From NCBI GenBank assembly GCA_965206365.1, contig CBDBJL010000009.1, positions 62,001 through 126,000 of the forward strand: DNA of 64,000 nt, in the 5' to 3' direction. The translations under genes and the position numbers were made by a program. Below, piece after piece: positions 34,579 to 43,293 of this stretch. Within the stretch, counting starts at the first letter, position 1. The number at the start of each line of letters is the position of its first letter. The DNA is from CBDBJL01 sp965206365 (GTDB lineage Bacteria; Pseudomonadota; Alphaproteobacteria; JABAAW01; JAHZMA01). A model generated the notes under the pieces. The model was not told the DNA's origin and did not search any database. It was given only the letters and a program-made list of their open reading frames with translations.

Positions 34579-35958
34579 ATGCGTGTTATTATTTGTGGTG
34601 CTGGAAAAGTTGGCAGTGCGATTGCAGAATATCTTGTTTCTGAAAAACATGATGTTGTGATGATTGATACTTCTGCTGAGTTAATCGGAACAATTGGCGA
34701 TACTTTAGATGTTCAGGCATTTGTTGGCAATGCTGCGGAACCTTCGATGTTGCATCTTGCCGGGGCAACAGATGCTGATATGATTATTGCTGCGACAGAA
34801 AGTGATGAAGTGAATATGTTGAGCTGTCAAGTTGCCAGTACGTTATTTGCTGTACCCTTGAAACTTGCGCGAATTCGCAATTCAGATTATCTGCAGCCTC
34901 GTTGGGAGAAATTGTTTAATCCGGGTCATGTGCCTGTGGATGCTTTGATTTCTACTGAAAATGCAATTGCACGTACGATCACAAGGCGCGTTCATGCCTC
35001 TAATGCTTTTGATATTATTCCCCTTGCCGATGATAAGGTTCGGGTGATTGGTATTAAGATTTCAGAATCATGCCCTTTAATAACAACACCTATTCGTCAA
35101 ATTACGGCTTTGTTTCCCGATCTACAATGCGTTATTCTTAGTATTGTACGCAATGAACAAATTATTATCCCCAAATCCCGTGATTATTTATGTCTTGATG
35201 ATCGAATTTATTTTTGTGTTGCCAGCGAACATGTGAATCGCGCGATGACGATATTTGGTTATCAGGGCAAAAAAACCACGCAACGTGTATTGGTTATTGG
35301 TGCAAGTGAATTGGGCGTTTTGTTGGTGGAACAATTAATGCAGGCTGGGGATAACATTAATATTACCGTAATTGAAAAAGATCGAGAGCGTGCTTACAAA
35401 GTAGCAGAAATGATTCCTAACGTTTCCGTGTTGGCAGGCGATGTTATGGATAATAGTTTGTTAGACGAGCTGGATATTGATACATTTGATACTTCGGTGG
35501 CAGTTACGAAAGATGATGAGCTCAATACGTTGGCAACTTTGATGCTGAAAAAAATGGGCGTCAAGCGGGGAATTGCCATTGTTGATAAATATGGTTATTC
35601 AAGTTTGGTTAGCAATTTGGGTGTGGATGTTGTGATTAGCCCGCGGGTGATTACCGTTTCTTCTATTATTCAACATATTCGCCAAGGGCGAATTTATTCG
35701 GCCCATTCTTTATTTGAAGGACGTGCGGAATTATTTGAAATTTCGGCATTATCCACATCGTCGGTGGTGGGGAAAAAAATTCGGAATCTAGGATTGCCCA
35801 AAGGAGTTATTTTTGGTGGAATTATCCGAGATGATCAGTTGGTAATGCCCTATCCGGATACGGTAATTTATGAAGATGAACGCATTATTGTATTTGCAGA
35901 GCAACAGGATGTGCGCGCTGTAGAAAAATTATTTTCTGTAACTATGGATTATTTTTAA
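34579..35958 (+). CDS. trkA: Trk potassium transporter peripheral subunit TrkA
   Basis: A 459-residue NAD-binding regulator of Trk potassium uptake. It has two RCK halves: the first begins MRVIICGAGKVGSAIAEYL (GxGxxG), and the second begins near residue 234 with RVLVIGASELGVLLVEQLM (a degenerate Gly motif). TrkA-C domains follow each. Conserved pieces include ATESDEVNMLSCQVA and NPGHVPVDALISTE. The 12-bp spacing after the NtrX-like gene suggests co-transcription. The channel subunit TrkH/TrkG is not in the window. Confidence 0.96.
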   Translation: MRVIICGAGKVGSAIAEYLVSEKHDVVMIDTSAELIGTIGDTLDVQAFVGNAAEPSMLHLAGATDADMIIAATESDEVNMLSCQVASTLFAVPLKLARIRNSDYLQPRWEKLFNPGHVPVDALISTENAIARTITRRVHASNAFDIIPLADDKVRVIGIKISESCPLITTPIRQITALFPDLQCVILSIVRNEQIIIPKSRDYLCLDDRIYFCVASEHVNRAMTIFGYQGKKTTQRVLVIGASELGVLLVEQLMQAGDNINITVIEKDRERAYKVAEMIPNVSVLAGDVMDNSLLDELDIDTFDTSVAVTKDDELNTLATLMLKKMGVKRGIAIVDKYGYSSLVSNLGVDVVISPRVITVSSIIQHIRQGRIYSAHSLFEGRAELFEISALSTSSVVGKKIRNLGLPKGVIFGGIIRDDQLVMPYPDTVIYEDERIIVFAEQQDVRAVEKLFSVTMDYF

Positions 35959-35975
35959 AAGAAACGAGGGTTATT

Positions 35976-36842
35976 TTGCCAGAAGAAGTTTATGTGAATG
36001 GTCGTTTTGTTTCAAGGCAATATGCTTTGCAACATGTTGAAGATCGTGGCAATCAGTTTGGTGATGCTGTTTATGAGGTGATCCAAGTTTATCAGCGTCG
36101 GTTAATAGATGAAAAAGGGCATTTAACCAGACTTGCTTTTTCGTTGCAAGAAATGGGAATTGATTTTTACATGTCGCCACAAATATTGGGGCTGCTGATT
36201 CGTGATTTATTATCGCGCAATAGAATTAGTAATGGGCAAATTTACCTGCAAATTAGTCGTGGTGTGATTACGCGCCGTCATACGATTCCAATCCCGCAAC
36301 CCAAAGCCGGGTTTTATATGGTTACGCGCTATATAGATTTTGATGCGCAAGCCAGTATGCAAGAAGGGATTGCCATGATGTCGATTCCTGATACTCGGTG
36401 GGCACGTCCAGATATTAAAACAGTGGGGCTGTTGCCGAATGTCTTAGCGAAAAGTTTTGCAATTGCACAAGGTTATGATGATGTACTCTTTACAGATGAT
36501 GAAGGTATATTGCGCGAGGGTTCATCAAATAATTTTTATGCGGTTATCGGCAATAAACTTTATGAATATCCGGCAAATGGGCATATTTTGGCCGGCATTA
36601 CGCGGGCTTCGGTATCGGCTCTGGCACCACAATGTGGGCTTCAAATTGTGAAACAGGGCTGGGCTACTGCAAAATTAGCTGAAATTGATGAGGCGTTTAT
36701 CACCAGTGCGGGTGTATTTGTAACGCCCGTGATTAATGTTGATGGCAAAAAAATTGGGAATGGTAAGATTGGGGCCTATACGAAAAAATTGCAAGCCACT
36801 TATTATGATTATATGATGTCGTTCCCCGAAGAGATTATTTGA
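35976..36842 (+). CDS. dat: D-amino acid aminotransferase (class IV, DAT-like)
   Basis: A 288-residue class IV PLP aminotransferase, probably making D-glutamate or D-alanine for peptidoglycan. It starts with TTG 35976 (after a GAGGG-like site) with EEVYVNGRFVSR and VEDRGNQFGDAVYEVI. The PLP lysine lies in TVGLLPNVLAKSFA, followed by DEGILREGSSNNFYAVI and AGITRASVSALA, the DAT/IlvE pattern. The trkA-dat order is seen in other alphaproteobacteria, where hfq often follows; no hfq is found in the 325 bp downstream. D-specificity is inferred from the DIKTVGLL motif rather than proven. Confidence 0.88.
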   Translation: MPEEVYVNGRFVSRQYALQHVEDRGNQFGDAVYEVIQVYQRRLIDEKGHLTRLAFSLQEMGIDFYMSPQILGLLIRDLLSRNRISNGQIYLQISRGVITRRHTIPIPQPKAGFYMVTRYIDFDAQASMQEGIAMMSIPDTRWARPDIKTVGLLPNVLAKSFAIAQGYDDVLFTDDEGILREGSSNNFYAVIGNKLYEYPANGHILAGITRASVSALAPQCGLQIVKQGWATAKLAEIDEAFITSAGVFVTPVINVDGKKIGNGKIGAYTKKLQATYYDYMMSFPEEII

Positions 36843-37083
36843 ACCTGGCTCTATATTTATGCTAATGTGGTTATGGTAAACGTAATGAGTAGATGTTGCC
36901 GGCATTATTTAGATGGGCAGATGATTCGGTGTAGCGGTTGGTGAAGATTGTTTCGTAATCAGCATCGAAGTGAGAGTTAATTTGCGATTATGCGAAAATA
37001 GCGATGCGGATCAATTGGTTTTGGGATAAGAGCTAGCTTTTCTGTATAGGATTATTTTTAATGTAGAGAGATTTCTTAGGTGT
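36843..37083. other. Intergenic region between dat and the cheW promoter
   Basis: About 240 bp of AT-rich sequence without a convincing open frame, tRNA or hairpin-plus-U-tract. In related genomes hfq commonly follows this aminotransferase gene; I find no hfq-like frame here. The cheW promoter begins at its right end. Confidence 0.5.
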
Positions 37084-37112
37084 TTGCAAGTAAGATTGAT
37101 TTTTGGTATAAT
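37084..37112 (+). promoter_or_regulatory. Sigma-70 type promoter for cheW
   Basis: TTGCAA and TATAAT are separated by exactly 17 bases, ending 55 bp before the cheW start. The -10 is a perfect consensus and the -35 differs from TTGACA at one position. It suggests cheW is transcribed on its own rather than with trkA-dat. Confidence 0.7.
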
Positions 37113-37167
37113 GATTGCATTGTTAAGGTTATTAGTTTTTTAATTTGGTTTTATTTTTGGGGATAAG

Positions 37168-37725
37168 ATGGCAAATGTAGTTGCAGGTGGCGTTGGGCGT
37201 GGAGTTTTAGATGACAGCTCAGATGCAGATATTGAACAGCTTGTTACGCTTGTAGTAGATAACCAGGTTTTTGGAATTCCCATTTTACAGGTTCAAGATA
37301 TTGTTGAACCGAAAAATATTACAAGTATTCCACGTGCACCTGCCTTTATTAGCGGGGTTTTGAATTTACGGGGGCGAATTGTTACCGTGATTGATTTGCA
37401 TGTTTGTTTGGAAAAACGTGAACATCAGGAACATACAGAAGGCCAGCTAAGCGTAACGGTGGAATATGATAGTGATCTTTATACTTTGCTGATTGATGAT
37501 ATTGGTGATGTTTTAAATATTTCTGTGAGTCAGATTACCAAAGTGCCAAAAAATTTAGATGCAGCTTTGCGCGATGTTTCTAGTGGAATTATTCAGCTAG
37601 AGGATGATTTGGTGGCCATTCTTTCTGTACCTATGTTATTTAAGAAATTAAGCAATCTTAGCGTAAGTAGTGCAGGGCGCGAAACAGCGGCTGCAGCGTT
37701 GGAATGGCGTGATGGTAAAATTTAG
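37168..37725 (+). CDS. cheW: Chemotaxis coupling protein CheW
   Basis: A 185-residue adaptor linking chemoreceptors to the kinase CheA. The CheW domain begins near residue 24 (QLVTLVVDNQVFGIPILQVQDIVEP) and contains the hallmark SGVLNLRGRIVTVIDL and LLIDDIGDVLNI. An N-terminal extension of about 22 residues and a C-terminal tail of about 25 (SSAGRETAAAALEWRDGKI) are unusual. GGGGATAAG precedes ATG 37168. Apart from the chemoreceptor at 14-16 kb, no other chemotaxis gene is in the window. Its own promoter implies a monocistronic unit. Confidence 0.95.
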   Translation: MANVVAGGVGRGVLDDSSDADIEQLVTLVVDNQVFGIPILQVQDIVEPKNITSIPRAPAFISGVLNLRGRIVTVIDLHVCLEKREHQEHTEGQLSVTVEYDSDLYTLLIDDIGDVLNISVSQITKVPKNLDAALRDVSSGIIQLEDDLVAILSVPMLFKKLSNLSVSSAGRETAAAALEWRDGKI

Positions 37726-38000
37726 GATTGCGCCAGCAAAAAATTAATTTTTATTTTCCAAAAATGGCTACCGACCAAGTTTTTACCGAAAAATTTTTGG
37801 CGAGTGCCTTTAAGCCTGAACCCGTATGACCCCAATAAATTGGCTCGTGATTAGAATCCTTGATTGATAAATTTTATTTCATAATAGCATAGTGTTTTTT
37901 CGTTATCAGCAGGCACATAGCACGCAACGAATACCGAAATATCGCATTTCCAACTTTTTATTCGCAAGATTGCTGGGCTATTTTTTTCTGAGCTTGGGTA
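37726..38000. other. Intergenic region between cheW and suhB
   Basis: About 275 bp between convergent genes. It contains AT-rich short complementary runs (for example CGAAAAATTTTTGGCG) but no clear terminator and no recognisable RNA gene or open frame. Confidence 0.45.
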
Positions 38001-38789
38001 TTATTGCATTTGTTCTTGCATGAAATTATGGAGATCGAAATTACAGGCGATGATTTCTTCAGGTTGCCACTGGTTGATTGCCTTGCCTTGAAAATCGCTG
38101 ATAACTCCGCCAGCTTCGCGGACAATCAAGAAGCCGGCAGCAACATCCCAAATTTTTAAATTTTCTTCCCAAAAACCATCATAGCGTCCAGCGGCAACAT
38201 AAGCTAAATCCAGGGATGCTGCGCCGTAGCGACGGACACCGGAAGTTTTTTTCATAAAATTATTTAATTGGCAACAAAACCGTTCCCGCCATTGTGTGTC
38301 GCTATTGATAAAAGGGATTCCGGTCGCAAATAAAGCTTCAGGGGGGCGGTTGCGTTTTGCAACTTTCAAACGATTGCCATTCAGAAACGCACCTTTTCGA
38401 TGCTCGGCAAAAAAACATTCACCACGAATAGGATCATAGACCATCGCAGCAATTAATTTTTTGCCTTCAGAGAGTGCAATTGAAATTGCAAAATGTCCAA
38501 GCCCATGGAGAAAATTAGTTGTGCCATCTAGCGGGTCAATAATCCAACAAGCTTGATGTGGGTTAAAATCAATTTTGCCAACCTCTTCGCTAAGAATGCC
38601 AATTTCGGGGCGGTCGCGTTGGAGAGAATCAATAATAATATTTTCAGCATTTTTATCGGCACGTGAGACAAAATCACCCGGACCTTTGATCGATACTTGT
38701 AAGTTTTCAACCTCAGTAAAATCACGCATTAAAGAGCGTCCAGCTTTTTCTGCGGCTTTGTGCATAATATAGTAAAGTGCGGTTTGCAT
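38001..38789 (-). CDS. suhB: Inositol-1-monophosphatase family protein (SuhB)
   Basis: A 262-residue magnesium- and lithium-sensitive phosphatase. The metal sites are visible: ILSEEVG, CWIIDPLDGTTNFLHG (the D-P-L-D-G-T signature) and WDVAAGFLIVREAGG. In other bacteria SuhB also associates with the rRNA antitermination complex; whether it does here is unknown. It starts 3 bp after efp and is likely co-transcribed with it; efp-suhB adjacency is common in alphaproteobacteria. Confidence 0.95.
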   Translation of the reverse strand: MQTALYYIMHKAAEKAGRSLMRDFTEVENLQVSIKGPGDFVSRADKNAENIIIDSLQRDRPEIGILSEEVGKIDFNPHQACWIIDPLDGTTNFLHGLGHFAISIALSEGKKLIAAMVYDPIRGECFFAEHRKGAFLNGNRLKVAKRNRPPEALFATGIPFINSDTQWRERFCCQLNNFMKKTSGVRRYGAASLDLAYVAAGRYDGFWEENLKIWDVAAGFLIVREAGGVISDFQGKAINQWQPEEIIACNFDLHNFMQEQMQ

Positions 38790-38792
38790 AAA

Positions 38793-39362
38793 CTACCCTT
38801 TTGCCCGTTCAACATAGCTACCATCAGCGCTGTTGACAATAATAACCGTACCACTTTCAATATGTTGCGGAACCATAACTCGAATGCCGTTATCACAAAT
38901 TGCAGGTTTAAAAGAACCAGATTGGGTTTGTCCTTTCACCACAGATTCAGCTTCTTGGATCGTTAATTTTACATGATCGGGTAAGGTGATGCCTAATATT
39001 TCTTCTTCAAACATTTCTAAAATAACTTCCATACCATCTTGCAAATAAGCTGCCAAAGCATCGCCAATAAGTTGATGAGCCATTTCTAGCTGATTATAAT
39101 TTTCATTATCCATAAAATAATGAGTGTTTCCGTCGCTGTAAAGGAATTGGCATTTCTTTTGTTCAAGGCGAACTCTCTCGATGGTTTCTGCTGAGCGAAA
39201 CCGCTCGTTTAATTTGGTGTTGTCGCGGATACCTTTGAGCTCCACTTGCAGGAAAGCCCCACCTTTCCCAGGTTTCACATGTTGCGTTTTTACAACTTTC
39301 CACAAGCTTGCTTTATGTTCAATCACATTTCCGGGGCGCAGACTATTGCCATCAACTTTCAT
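38793..39362 (-). CDS. efp: Translation elongation factor P
   Basis: A 189-residue factor that relieves ribosome stalling at polyproline stretches. Three OB/KOW-like domains are present. The tip loop has K33 in HVKPGKGGAF, the position that is beta-lysylated by EpmA where that pathway exists; no modification gene is in the window. The other signatures are LKGIRDNTKLNERFRSAETIE, ITLPDHVKLTI and IMVPQHIESGT-type sequence (IRVMVPQHIESGT). The ATG lies inside the 3' end of thyX (11-bp overlap), and its Shine-Dalgarno (AGGAG) is separated from it by a run of nine C. Confidence 0.95.
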   Translation of the reverse strand: MKVDGNSLRPGNVIEHKASLWKVVKTQHVKPGKGGAFLQVELKGIRDNTKLNERFRSAETIERVRLEQKKCQFLYSDGNTHYFMDNENYNQLEMAHQLIGDALAAYLQDGMEVILEMFEEEILGITLPDHVKLTIQEAESVVKGQTQSGSFKPAICDNGIRVMVPQHIESGTVIIVNSADGSYVERAKG

Positions 39363-40263
39363 GGGGGGGGGCTCCTAATTCTAACAATTGGTATAATTCA
39401 TGTAATTCTCGAGCGGGCATTCTTGCCATTATTGTTTTCTTCGTAGTATTATGCTGCGTATTTTCGTGGTCCTGATTGAGCAAAAGTCGTAGCAGTGCAA
39501 TTGCATCTTTGGAAAAATGGCTCCCATTCAAGATATAAGTTTCAAAAGCTGCAAAACTTATTGGAACCCAGGCTTTCACAATTTCAGTAATGGCATTGGC
39601 ATAGGCCCGAATTTCATATTGTGCATGGGGGTCACTACGCAAAGCAATGAAATGCAATAAATTATGCAAATTGATCTTCCAATACCATTGCGTATAAATA
39701 TTTACAGGTAAGGAGTTGCGGGCAAGCTCGCGCGCGACCCCTAAATCTAGCATCCATTCATAATCTGCATAGGTTTGGCGATTGTTACTTTGTATTTTAT
39801 TGGTAATATCTGTTGTGATATCTTCGCTGAAAGTGCCCTCACGCCCTTGTTTGTTGGTTTTACTTTGTGGTTTGAGCTGAGCAGGTTGCGGGACATAAAA
39901 TTCTTTTTCTAATATGGAATAGCGCGCTGAATATTCGTTGACACTGGCGCTTCGATGGCGAATCCATTGGCGAGCGACAAAGATTGGTAATTTAATATGC
40001 AGTTTAATCTCGCACATTTCAAAAGGAGTGGTGTGGCGTTGGCGCATTAAATAGTAGATGAGCCCGGTATCCTCATTTCGTTTTTTTGTGCCTTTGCCGT
40101 AAGAGACACGTGCGGCTTGAACAATAGCAGAATCCGAACCCATATAATCTACCAGCCGAATAAAACCTTTATCTAGAATTTTAATTTCTTTGCCAAAATA
40201 TTCTTCCATTTCGGGCACAGTTTCACGTGCGGTAGAAGATGGAAATTCAGATTGTTGGTGCAT
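39352..40263 (-). CDS. thyX: Flavin-dependent thymidylate synthase ThyX
   Basis: Makes dTMP from dUMP using FAD and methylene-tetrahydrofolate. The ThyX motif RHRSASVNEYSARY lies at residues 102-115, with QRHTTPFEMCEIKLHIKLPI before it and LPVNIYTQWYWKINLHNLLHFIALR after it. Length is 303 residues. Its 3' end (LGAPPHES) runs through a C9 tract and overlaps the efp start, so slippage there would alter only the last four residues. Use of ThyX instead of ThyA fits many alphaproteobacteria. Confidence 0.97.
   Translation of the reverse strand: MHQQSEFPSSTARETVPEMEEYFGKEIKILDKGFIRLVDYMGSDSAIVQAARVSYGKGTKKRNEDTGLIYYLMRQRHTTPFEMCEIKLHIKLPIFVARQWIRHRSASVNEYSARYSILEKEFYVPQPAQLKPQSKTNKQGREGTFSEDITTDITNKIQSNNRQTYADYEWMLDLGVARELARNSLPVNIYTQWYWKINLHNLLHFIALRSDPHAQYEIRAYANAITEIVKAWVPISFAAFETYILNGSHFSKDAIALLRLLLNQDHENTQHNTTKKTIMARMPARELHELYQLLELGAPPHES
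39363..39371 (-). promoter_or_regulatory. C9 tract between efp Shine-Dalgarno and start codon
   Basis: Nine consecutive G on the plus strand (C on the coding strand) sit directly upstream of the efp ATG and just after AGGAG. The tract is also the codons for the end of thyX. Its length sets the spacing between the efp ribosome-binding site and start codon, so slippage could modulate efp translation. Confidence 0.75.
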
Positions 40264-40275
40264 AATAATTCGTAT

Positions 40276-41634
40276 TTAAAAACGATTGGTTTTCACCGCA
40301 ACAATGCTTTTGCGATAATTCAACCATTCTAAAAGACTAACATTGTATAATTGCGAACGATCTTGGAATTCAGCGATATGATCTAAGTAAAAAATGGTTT
40401 GTAAAAGACGATCAAATTCGGCATTTTTAAGTTGTTTTTCAGATTTAAATTTAGTTCGTAAGGGGTTAATTGCTTTGCCATTTTTCCTTATTTCATAATG
40501 TAAATGCGGACCCGTGGAAAGCCCAGTAGAGCCGACATAACCAATAATATGTTGTTGGGTTACCCGAGCACCATTGCGTACATTATTGCCAAAGGCATTC
40601 ATATGTCCGTAAAGTGTAGAATATTGCTTGTTATGTTGAATAATTAAATAACGTCCATAGCCCTTACGATTGTAACCTCGTCCGATGATTTTTCCTGAGC
40701 CAGCAGCATAGATCGGAGTCCCTGTGGGGGCAGCAAAATCAATGCCATTATGTTTACGAGTATAGCCCCTAATGGGATGGCGACGGCGGCCAAAGTTTGA
40801 ACTAATACGGGAACCATCTAAGGGAGTTTTCATGAGTAACTTATTGCTTGAGCGACCATCGCGGGCATAATATTTGGCCGCGAAATCATCGGTAGTGGCA
40901 TTATTTTCAGATTGATACATATAGTAAGTAAATTCACGATTATCATATAATCTTAGCCCTGCTTTTAAAATATTGCCATAATCTATCAAATCACCCTTAC
41001 TATCATAAAGCTCTTCATATAGAATTGAAAATTCGGTATTTTTTCGAATATCTTGTTGAAAGCTGATATCAAAACTCATCAAACGAATATATTGTAAGAA
41101 AATTTCAATAGGAATATCAAATTCTTGTGCAGATTCATAAAATGTTGAACTGATAACACCATCAACATGATTAAGTTTACGGGTGAAATTATTTTGTTTT
41201 TTTTGCGGCTGAAAATTGTTTCTTGCTTCTAATATCCAATAGTTTCTTTTATCCACAGGCACTTTGAGCGCAACAATTTCTTTGGGATGTTCGGTGGTTT
41301 CTAGTAGAATAAATTCTTTACCGGCGCGAATTCGGCTTAATGGAAATACGGGATTTAAATTATCAATAATAATTTGTTGAATTTTTGTATCCATGCCAAT
41401 ATCGTTAAATTTTTGTGTAAGCGTTTCCCCTGAGCGAATTTTTAGCGGAACTGCATTTAACAATCCGTGATAGGAAAATTGACTGCGTTGTTGTTCTAAT
41501 ATCGATAATCCTTGGCCGTAATAGACCGAATATTTTATATCGTTGCCATCGTATTTTTGCTTTATTATCGATATACATACCAAAATGGTACCAACAAATA
41601 TCAAGAAATTTAATTTTTGTAATTTTTTTGTCAT
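40276..41634 (-). CDS. M23-family murein endopeptidase
   Basis: A 452-residue MepM/YebA-type peptidoglycan endopeptidase. An N-terminal signal anchor (LNFLIFVGTILVCISII) is followed by a LysM-like/OapA segment (IRSGETLTQKFNDIGM) and an insertion domain; the M23 domain (about residues 275-395) has NFGRRRHPIRGYTRKHNGIDFAAP (HxxxD zinc site) and TGPHLHYEI (HxH). A long C-terminal tail of about 60 residues extends past the usual end. It overlaps the permease gene upstream by 4 bp (ATGA), implying coupling, and lies 12 bp before thyX. Confidence 0.93.
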   Translation of the reverse strand: MTKKLQKLNFLIFVGTILVCISIIKQKYDGNDIKYSVYYGQGLSILEQQRSQFSYHGLLNAVPLKIRSGETLTQKFNDIGMDTKIQQIIIDNLNPVFPLSRIRAGKEFILLETTEHPKEIVALKVPVDKRNYWILEARNNFQPQKKQNNFTRKLNHVDGVISSTFYESAQEFDIPIEIFLQYIRLMSFDISFQQDIRKNTEFSILYEELYDSKGDLIDYGNILKAGLRLYDNREFTYYMYQSENNATTDDFAAKYYARDGRSSNKLLMKTPLDGSRISSNFGRRRHPIRGYTRKHNGIDFAAPTGTPIYAAGSGKIIGRGYNRKGYGRYLIIQHNKQYSTLYGHMNAFGNNVRNGARVTQQHIIGYVGSTGLSTGPHLHYEIRKNGKAINPLRTKFKSEKQLKNAEFDRLLQTIFYLDHIAEFQDRSQLYNVSLLEWLNYRKSIVAVKTNRF

Positions 41635-43280
41635 GACCTCATTTTATCCATTAGATATGATAGATATATTACCGGAAAAATACCTACAAGAACAATGATT
41701 AATGCTCCAGGTGCGGCTTGTTCAATTCGTTCATCCGAGGCATATTCAAAAACGCGTACAGCCAAAGTATCGAAATTAAGGGGACGAAGTAGAAGAGTTG
41801 CGGGTAGTTCCTTAAGCACATCAATGAAAACTAACAGAAAAGCTGCCAAAATACCACTATCAATTAAGGGTAAATGTATCGATCGTAAAATAAAGGGGCG
41901 TTTATGCCCTAATGTGGACGCAACTTCGTCTAATGAGGGTGAAACTTTTTGCATGTGGCTATCGATTCCAGAAATGGCAATATTGCTAAAGCGACAAATA
42001 TAGGCAAAGATTAACACGGCAAGGCTACCGAAGAGGTAGATTGAAAATTCGGAACTGAAAAAAAATTGACTTAAATTTGATAATGCTAGGCTAAAAGCTG
42101 CAAAACCAAGGGTAAGCCCGATGGCAAGTAAGGTACCAGGCAGGGCATAGCCTGCTTGGATCAGACGTACAAGATAGCGAATTTTGTAATCATGGCGTAA
42201 AATATAACTTGAAACAATTCCAAGACATGTTGCCAAGCTTGCGGCAATGCTAGCCAAAATTAGGCTGTTGCCAAGTGCGTCAAGATAATGTGGTTGTGTG
42301 GTAATTTCGGCTAAGCTATCGCTGATTAGTAAAAATATTGGTAATAAAAACCCTAAAAATATCGGGAGCAAACAAAACCCTAAAGCCAGATAACCTTGCA
42401 GGTTATGCAAATAACGGGGCGTTTTTTGTTGATATTTGCTTCTACCGATTTGATAGAAACGTCGATTGCCTCGTCCAAGATTCTCTGCAATGTAAAATAA
42501 GGTGGCAAAGCCCAAAGCCATAATCGCCAATTGTGCTGCTGCTCCCTGATTGCCTAGTGACCACCATAAATCAACAATTCCAATGGATATTGTTGGTACA
42601 AAACTTAAAGAAACTGCACCATAATCATTTAACACTTCTAACAATACTAAGGATGTGCCAGCGGCAATCGCAGGCCAACATAGTGGAATTGCTGTTAGTA
42701 TGAGTGCTTTCCAGTAGGAAAATCCCATTAGCTGGGCGGCATCGAGAATGGTTGCTGATTGCCTTTTAAACGAAGCTCGTGCCAGCAAATAAACATAAGG
42801 ATATAGTCCCAAAGTAAATAAGATAATCAGGCCGGAAAGCGAGCGCAGATCCGGAAGCCAGCTGGTTGCAAATAATTGGCGCATGGTACTTTGTACAGGA
42901 CCACTATAATCTGTGAAATCTTGTAAGCGGTAAGCCAAAATATAGGAAGGAATCGAAAAGGGTAAAAATAAAGCCCATTGCATGATTTTGGCTCCAGGAA
43001 AACGGTAAAAGCTAACCAAGGCTGCCGCGCATGTTCCTAAAATTGCCGTTGCCAATCCAGTGCCGACAAACAAAACCAAGGTATGGCTTAAATAGAGATT
43101 GGCAATTGGTAATAAAGCGAAAAAATTATTTTTTGTGGCGTAGTAAAACAAGGTGAGAATTGGAAAAACAATAAGTAGGCTGGTAATGGCAATTGGCAAA
43201 ATAATTAATAAAAAAACGCTTACATTGCGAAAGGACAAATAATGGGGTGAGCGAATATAGAAAAAACGGCTGAAAAGCAT
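41631..43280 (-). CDS. Iron(III)-type ABC transporter permease (FbpB/SfuB-like)
   Basis: A roughly 550-residue, 12-TM fused permease made of two BPD_transp_1 halves. Both EAA cytoplasmic loops are visible: DAAQLMGFSYWKALILTAIP and DEVASTLGHKRPFILRSIHLP. This is the FbpB/SfuB/ThiP arrangement for iron or thiamine uptake. ATG 43280 is preferred because the ORF's first methionine at 43352 would overlap prfB by about 60 bp, whereas 43280 lies 14 bp after the prfB stop. The binding protein and ATPase are not in the window. Substrate assignment is tentative. Confidence 0.88.
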   Translation of the reverse strand: MLFSRFFYIRSPHYLSFRNVSVFLLIILPIAITSLLIVFPILTLFYYATKNNFFALLPIANLYLSHTLVLFVGTGLATAILGTCAAALVSFYRFPGAKIMQWALFLPFSIPSYILAYRLQDFTDYSGPVQSTMRQLFATSWLPDLRSLSGLIILFTLGLYPYVYLLARASFKRQSATILDAAQLMGFSYWKALILTAIPLCWPAIAAGTSLVLLEVLNDYGAVSLSFVPTISIGIVDLWWSLGNQGAAAQLAIMALGFATLFYIAENLGRGNRRFYQIGRSKYQQKTPRYLHNLQGYLALGFCLLPIFLGFLLPIFLLISDSLAEITTQPHYLDALGNSLILASIAASLATCLGIVSSYILRHDYKIRYLVRLIQAGYALPGTLLAIGLTLGFAAFSLALSNLSQFFFSSEFSIYLFGSLAVLIFAYICRFSNIAISGIDSHMQKVSPSLDEVASTLGHKRPFILRSIHLPLIDSGILAAFLLVFIDVLKELPATLLLRPLNFDTLAVRVFEYASDERIEQAAPGALIIVLVGIFPVIYLSYLMDKMRS

Positions 43281-43293
43281 GAAAAAATAACTT

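Noticed and set aside
37726..38000. Possible small RNA (6S-like) gene between cheW and suhB
   Set aside because: The region has some short complementary runs but no long hairpin with a central bubble and no clear promoter-terminator pair, so no RNA gene can be supported.
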